Origin: Marivita sp051859345
GTDB lineage: Bacteria > Pseudomonadota > Alphaproteobacteria > Rhodobacterales > Rhodobacteraceae
Direction: 5' to 3'
DNA: 64,000 bases
Assembly (NCBI RefSeq): GCF_051859345.1
Contig: NZ_JBHYFV010000001.1
Location: 62,001-126,000, forward strand
Part shown: positions 59,726-64,000 of the stretch, in pieces
Position numbering within the stretch: position 1 is the stretch's first letter
Layout of the letters: each line of letters starts with the position of its first letter
Notes under the pieces: generated by a model
What the model saw: only the letters and a program-made list of their open reading frames with translations
Databases searched by the model: none
What the model was told of the DNA's origin: nothing
Position numbers and translations under genes: made by a program

Positions 59726-60888
59726 GTCGCAAGCCTTTGTTCAGCCAGTGTCACCCAATAGGAACAGCCCGTCGGGATCACCTCGTCGTTGAAATCGTAT
59801 TCCGGGTGATGCAGGCCCGGCCCCTGCCCGATCCCAAGCTGGATATACGCCCCGGCGCAGGCTTGCAGCATGTAGGCAAAATCCTCGCCCCCGGTGGTGC
59901 GCGGCGCGTCTGTGATGCAGTCCCCGGACACCGCGCGGGCGGCACCGGCGCAGAACGCGGTTTCGGTCTCGTGGTTGGACATGACGGGGTAAGGTTCTTC
60001 ATCAAAACCCAACGTCGCCTCTGCGCCATAGCTCTGCGCGGTCAGGTCCGCGATGGCCCGGATCCGCTCCAGCGTCTTGGCACGCACGTCCATGTCAAAG
60101 CTGCGGACTGTGCCGCGCAGGACGACATGTTCGGGGATCACGTTGAAGGCTTCGGATTCGGTGCGGAAGGATGTGACCGACACCACGAGCGGCTGCTGGG
60201 GATCGGTGTTGCGCGACACCACGGATTGCAGCGCCATGACGATGGCGGACGCGGCAAGCGTTGTATCCACGGTGTTGTTGGGCCGCGCCGCGTGGCCACC
60301 TTTGCCCCGCACGTTGATGTGAAAGCTGTCGACAGCCGCATAAAACGCGCCGGGCCGGATGGCGAACTGGCCCAGTGGCAGAAGCGGCGAATTGTGCAGG
60401 CCGTAGATCTCGGTAATGCCGAACTTCTGGATCAACCCGTCCTGCACCATCGCCTCTGCCCCGGCACCGCCTTCCTCTGCCGGTTGGAACACGACAGCGA
60501 CGGTCCCGTCGAAATTACGAGTCTCTGCCAGATACTGCGCCGCCCCCAAAAGCATTGCCGTATGTCCATCATGACCACAGGCGTGCATCTTGCCAGGTAT
60601 CTTGGACGCATGTGCCGCGCCTGTTGCCTCGAAGATCGGCAAGGCGTCCATATCGGCGCGAAACGCGATGGTCTTGCCGGACGTGTTGGTCTTGCCTTCG
60701 ATCAGCGCCACCACACCGGTGCGCCCGATCCCTTCGACAACCGTGTCACACCCAAAGCCCCGCAGCTTGTCGGCGACAATCGCCGCCGTGCGGGGAAGGT
60801 CATACTGCAACTCTGGATGTTCATGCAGATCGCGCCGCCACGCGGTGATCTCGGGGTGCAATTCGGCAAATCGGTTGCGGATGGGCAT
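59722..60888 (-). CDS. M20 family amidohydrolase (aminoacylase/hippurate-hydrolase-like)
   Basis: 388 residues. WRRDLHEHPELQYD, RADMDALPI, MHACGHDGHTAM (metal-binding), PAEEGGAGAEAM, and TGGEDFAYML are all standard M20D features. It deacylates an N-acyl amino acid or similar amide. Overlaps the formamidase gene. Confidence 0.87.
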   Translation of the reverse strand: MPIRNRFAELHPEITAWRRDLHEHPELQYDLPRTAAIVADKLRGFGCDTVVEGIGRTGVVALIEGKTNTSGKTIAFRADMDALPIFEATGAAHASKIPGKMHACGHDGHTAMLLGAAQYLAETRNFDGTVAVVFQPAEEGGAGAEAMVQDGLIQKFGITEIYGLHNSPLLPLGQFAIRPGAFYAAVDSFHINVRGKGGHAARPNNTVDTTLAASAIVMALQSVVSRNTDPQQPLVVSVTSFRTESEAFNVIPEHVVLRGTVRSFDMDVRAKTLERIRAIADLTAQSYGAEATLGFDEEPYPVMSNHETETAFCAGAARAVSGDCITDAPRTTGGEDFAYMLQACAGAYIQLGIGQGPGLHHPEYDFNDEVIPTGCSYWVTLAEQRLAT

Positions 60889-60909
60889 AGGGTCTCCTTG
60901 GAGCGTGAC

Positions 60910-61650
60910 TCAGGTTTCGGGCGCGACGGCAAAGAACGCCTCACCCTGTTCCGCGGCGGCGTTTTCCAGTTCTCCACTCAAGGCGTTGAACCGCGTTTCA
61001 AGATGGTCGCGCATCGCGGTCCGGGCAGCCTCGGCATGTCTTGCTTCGATGGCGTCGATCAAGGCAAGGTGTTCGTTATGCGTGACTTGCAGTGACGCCA
61101 TATCACGCCCTTTGGCACGGATCGCCACCCAATCGGGATTGGAGCGTATCTTGTCGAGCAGCGAGAATGCGGTCAGCAGGGGTCGGTTGCGCGCGCATTG
61201 GGCGATCAGCCGGTGCAAAGAGCCGTCCCACAGTTCGATCGCCTGCGCATCGGCGGCTTCCCACTGGCGCTGTGCCAACATGCGCAACCGTGCCACTTCG
61301 CCGGGCTGCATGCGCATTGCACAGAGCGCGGCAAGCTCAGGCTCGATACACAGCCGCGCCTCCATCACCTCAAGCGCATTGGTCTCTCCGGTGATCTTGG
61401 CGGCCAGATCGCCCATCGGGTCAAGCGGCTGACCCGCAAAGGTGCCCTTGCCCTGCCTGCGCCAGACAAGCCCTTCGGCCTCGAGCGCATCAAGTGCCTG
61501 GCGCACAAAACGGCGACCCACGCCGAACCGTTCGGACAACGCCCTTTCCGTCGGCAACTTGCCGTCAGAGCCAAGATCGCCCGACTTTATCAGCTCAAGC
61601 AACCGGTCCCTGACCTGCGCGGTCGGGCCGTTTGGCGACATCACATTCAT
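60910..61650 (-). CDS. GntR family FadR/FCD-type regulator
   Basis: 246 residues. Winged helix (LPTERALSERFGVGRRFVRQALDALEAEGLV) and an FCD ligand domain (EARLCIEPELAALCAMRM, HNEHLALIDAIEARHAEAARTAMRDHLE). ATG 61650 has a GGGATG site; the open frame starts with GTG 61662. It lies 21 bases before the M20 gene on the same strand, so probably controls the amide/purine genes downstream. Confidence 0.85.
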   Translation of the reverse strand: MNVMSPNGPTAQVRDRLLELIKSGDLGSDGKLPTERALSERFGVGRRFVRQALDALEAEGLVWRRQGKGTFAGQPLDPMGDLAAKITGETNALEVMEARLCIEPELAALCAMRMQPGEVARLRMLAQRQWEAADAQAIELWDGSLHRLIAQCARNRPLLTAFSLLDKIRSNPDWVAIRAKGRDMASLQVTHNEHLALIDAIEARHAEAARTAMRDHLETRFNALSGELENAAAEQGEAFFAVAPET

Positions 61651-61705
61651 AAGGCATCCCACATAATCACGCCGTTGGTGCGCACATTAAGGGGCGAGGC
61701 AACCA

Positions 61706-62452
61706 TTACTCAACCTCAACCGCATGAGACCGGCTGGCGCGTCCTTGTGCTTTGCGCTGTTCTTCGGCCTCGGCAATATCCGCATCGATCCCGTCGCGCG
61801 TCGGGTAGCCTGAGAACCGTTCAGACGTCGGCATCCCTTTGGCAAAATGTACATAGCGTTCCTGCGCAACATCCCAAAGCCGCGCCAGTTCGCCTAGCGG
61901 GTCGGCATGATCATCGGCCCGCAGATCAAGCCACGGATGGCTTTCGCCGCGATGGATGACGAGCCCTGCTGCTTGCCGCCCCCGTTTGTCGCCGCCTTCG
62001 GCCTCGCCGGCCATCATCGCCGAAATGAGCCGTTCGGCAAACGGTTTGCCCGCACCCGCAACATAGGCATCCGATGTCGCCTCTATCACCTTTGCACCCG
62101 CAAGCATGTTGCCCGCAACCGAGTGATCGTCGCGGATCACATGCCCGGCCCAATCCACACACTCTGCGCCCGTATGCGCCGCGAACTGGCCGTCACGGTC
62201 CATCATGTGCGCCTGCCGGATCGCACGCCCTTCATCGCGCGCGACCAGATCGGCAAGCACGGCGTCAGCGCTTTCTCCCGTCCTCATCCGATCACGCCCT
62301 TCGGTGCCCCACACGGGATTGCAGAAGGCCTGGCTGGCCACCGCAACCGTGTCCGAGACAAACGGAACAACCGCACCGCAGGCGAAGAACTTGCTGGCGA
62401 CGATCAGGCCGATGCTGCCATCGCTGTCCTTTGCGATCAGGGAAAACGTCAT
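61706..62452 (-). CDS. DUF1028 (Ntn-hydrolase-like) protein
   Basis: 248 residues of the DUF1028 family (MTFSLIAKDSDGSIG, VASQAFCNPVWG, DRDGQFAAHTGAEC, GNMLAG). Members lie beside gamma-glutamyltransferases and peptide genes; they look like N-terminal-nucleophile hydrolases. Function unproven. ATGA overlap with the GGT gene; start at 62452 because earlier residues lie within GGT. Confidence 0.82.
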   Translation of the reverse strand: MTFSLIAKDSDGSIGLIVASKFFACGAVVPFVSDTVAVASQAFCNPVWGTEGRDRMRTGESADAVLADLVARDEGRAIRQAHMMDRDGQFAAHTGAECVDWAGHVIRDDHSVAGNMLAGAKVIEATSDAYVAGAGKPFAERLISAMMAGEAEGGDKRGRQAAGLVIHRGESHPWLDLRADDHADPLGELARLWDVAQERYVHFAKGMPTSERFSGYPTRDGIDADIAEAEEQRKAQGRASRSHAVEVE

Positions 62453-64000
62453 CGCCCCACCGCGTAAGCCTGCATCAGCCTTGGCGTCGCCGCCGCCCGC
62501 AACATGCCATCCGGTTCCCGCAGCGCAGCCGTCAAACGGCCCACGGTCCACGGTTCGGCCACGGTAACCTTGTGCCCGCGCGCTTTCAGATCGGCGATCA
62601 CATCCTCACCGACATTCGGTTCGATCATCATCTCGCCCGGCTTGACCTCGCGCGGAAAGAACGAGCCCTGGAAATGCATCGAGTGGAACAGCGGCTGATC
62701 CATACATTCCTGCAAGCCCATGCCGAAATGCACAAAGCGCAGGAACCAGATCAACTGCCACTGGTCCTGCTGGTCGCCTCCGGGTGTGCCAAAGACCAAC
62801 TGCATCCCGTCCTTTTCCGCCATGCTGGGTGTCAACGTTGTGCGCGGCCTGCGTTTCGGAGCAAGCGAGGTCGGCAACCCGTCTTCCAGCCAGAACATCT
62901 GCGCGCGGGAGTTCAGCGGGAAGCCAAGACCGGGAATGACCGGGTTGCTTTGCAGCCAGCCGCCCGAGGGCGTGGACGCCACCATGTTGCCCCAGCGGTC
63001 GATGATATCGAGATGCACCGTATCACCGCGCTTTTCGGTGAGGTGCGACATGGTCGGTTCCTGCGCGGCGACCGCGCCCACGTTGAAATCACGTTTCGCG
63101 CGGTCGATATAGGCATCGGCCTGATGTTCGAACCCTCGCACACGTCCAGGGCGCTGCTCTATCGAGGCCTTGGCACCAATCAGCTTGCGCCGTTCGGCGT
63201 TGTACTCTTCGCTCAGCAGGGTCGCCATCGGGACTTCGCTGAAGTCAGGGTCGCCATAATAGGCCTCGCGGTCGGCATAGGAGAGATTCATTGCCTCGAT
63301 CACATGATGCACAAATTCGGCCCCGTTCGGGTCCATCGCGCCAAGGTCAAACCCTTTGAGGATCGCCAGCGCCTGCAACAGCACCGGCCCCTGCGACCAG
63401 GCCTGGGTCTTGTGTACGGTCCAGCCATGGTAATCGTACGACAGCGGTTCTTCATAGGTGGCGCGCCAGTCGGCCATGTCCGACGGAGCCAGAACAGCGG
63501 AATGCTTGGCGTCCGACACATCCATCACATGCGCGTCCTTGAGGTAGTCAAAGATCGCTTCCGCCACAAAGCCTTCGCGCCATTCCCTGCGGGCGGCGTC
63601 AATCTGCGCTTCGCGGGTATCTCCTTCAGATGAGGCCAACCGGTCATAGGTTGTCGCCATGTCTGGGTTCTTGAACAACGCATTCGGTTCCGGTGCCTTG
63701 CCTCCCGGTGTCCAGACCGCCGCAGAGGTTGGCCATTCTTCGGCAAAGAACTCCGACAGCCCGGCAATGGTGTTGGCCACGCGGGGAAGCATGGGGTGTC
63801 CGTCACGCGCGTAGTCGATGGCGGGTTGCATCACCTCGCGAAGTGTCATCGTTCCGTGATCGCGCAGCATCAGCATCCACCCGTCGAATGCGCCCGGCAC
63901 CACGGTCGCCAACAGGCCCGATCCGGGGATCAGGGTCAGACCCTGTTCGGTATAATGGTCAATCGTCGCGGCCTCGGGCGCGACACCTTGGGCGCACAGG
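62449..64000 (-). CDS. Gamma-glutamyltransferase family protein, 5' end outside the window
   Basis: 517 residues of an open frame that continues past the right edge. Features: LREVMQPAIDYARDG, catalytic-Thr segment RGDTVHLDIIDRWGNMV, and SSGG-like GGWLQSNPVIPG. The nucleophile would be the Thr of GDTVHLD. The family is an Ntn hydrolase that moves glutamyl groups or deacylates. No signal sequence can be judged because the start is missing. Confidence 0.85.
   Translation of the reverse strand, partial: LCAQGVAPEAATIDHYTEQGLTLIPGSGLLATVVPGAFDGWMLMLRDHGTMTLREVMQPAIDYARDGHPMLPRVANTIAGLSEFFAEEWPTSAAVWTPGGKAPEPNALFKNPDMATTYDRLASSEGDTREAQIDAARREWREGFVAEAIFDYLKDAHVMDVSDAKHSAVLAPSDMADWRATYEEPLSYDYHGWTVHKTQAWSQGPVLLQALAILKGFDLGAMDPNGAEFVHHVIEAMNLSYADREAYYGDPDFSEVPMATLLSEEYNAERRKLIGAKASIEQRPGRVRGFEHQADAYIDRAKRDFNVGAVAAQEPTMSHLTEKRGDTVHLDIIDRWGNMVASTPSGGWLQSNPVIPGLGFPLNSRAQMFWLEDGLPTSLAPKRRPRTTLTPSMAEKDGMQLVFGTPGGDQQDQWQLIWFLRFVHFGMGLQECMDQPLFHSMHFQGSFFPREVKPGEMMIEPNVGEDVIADLKARGHKVTVAEPWTVGRLTAALREPDGMLRAAATPRLMQAYAVGR

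Overview
The window looks like a chromosomal segment of an alphaproteobacterium of the Rhodobacteraceae (Roseobacter group). The evidence is high GC with strongly GC-biased third codon positions, a general amino-acid aapJQMP operon, an ATP12-type chaperone gene beside rluC, the hom-glpX-recJ gene order, DUF4214/RTX secreted-protein signatures and abundant ATGA/TGATG start-stop overlaps. No integrase, transposase, phage gene or CRISPR array was recognised. One tRNA gene, tRNA-Glu(TTC), is present.

Layout. 1-722: tail of a ferredoxin-like gene and a SixA-type phosphatase. 798-5243: aapJQMP amino-acid uptake operon on the minus strand. 5421-11044: housekeeping genes (ATP12 chaperone, HAD phosphatase, rluC, crcB, rarA, Deg-type protease). 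11224-25820: two phosphonate (phn) loci back to back. The first, next to an intact phnF, is a wreck: phnG, phnH, phnI, phnJ, phnK and phnL survive only as joined fragments, followed by intact phnN and a DUF1045 gene. The second, phnFGHIJKLM plus phnCDE1E2, is intact in frame and is preceded by Pho boxes and an identical palindrome at both promoters. However, its PhnJ has lost the C-terminal cysteines that canonical C-P lyase needs. 26036-32038: a small stress-like pair, an ECF sigma/anti-sigma pair and a giant secreted protein combining CHRD, YadA-head repeats, RTX and DUF4214. 32486-40924: tRNA-Glu, recJ-glpX-hom, a TetR locus and a second amino-acid ABC transporter.

41060-50416 is a co-directional five-gene cassette: a SARP/TolB-like/TPR regulator, a PAP2/haloperoxidase-fold protein with a Gly-Phe repeat N-terminus, a subtilase, an animal-type heme peroxidase, and a lipase-trypsin fusion. 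I know of no named system with this set, and it is one of the two best candidates for an undescribed system.

50413-58389 is a tightly overlapped operon. It has a BMP-type nucleobase/nucleoside ABC importer, a guanine/8-oxoguanine-deaminase-type amidohydrolase, a GST-like protein, a Rieske-oxygenase catalytic subunit without a Rieske centre, and a separate Rieske protein. The GST plus Rieske-less oxygenase pair is the arrangement of NdmE/NdmC in bacterial methylxanthine N-demethylation. I infer an N-methylpurine (perhaps 7-methylguanine/7-methylxanthine) catabolic operon in which the Rieske domain is a stand-alone subunit. 58528-64000 continues with an acylphosphatase-like protein, a formamidase, an M20 amidohydrolase, a FadR-type regulator, a DUF1028 protein and a gamma-glutamyltransferase cut by the window edge.
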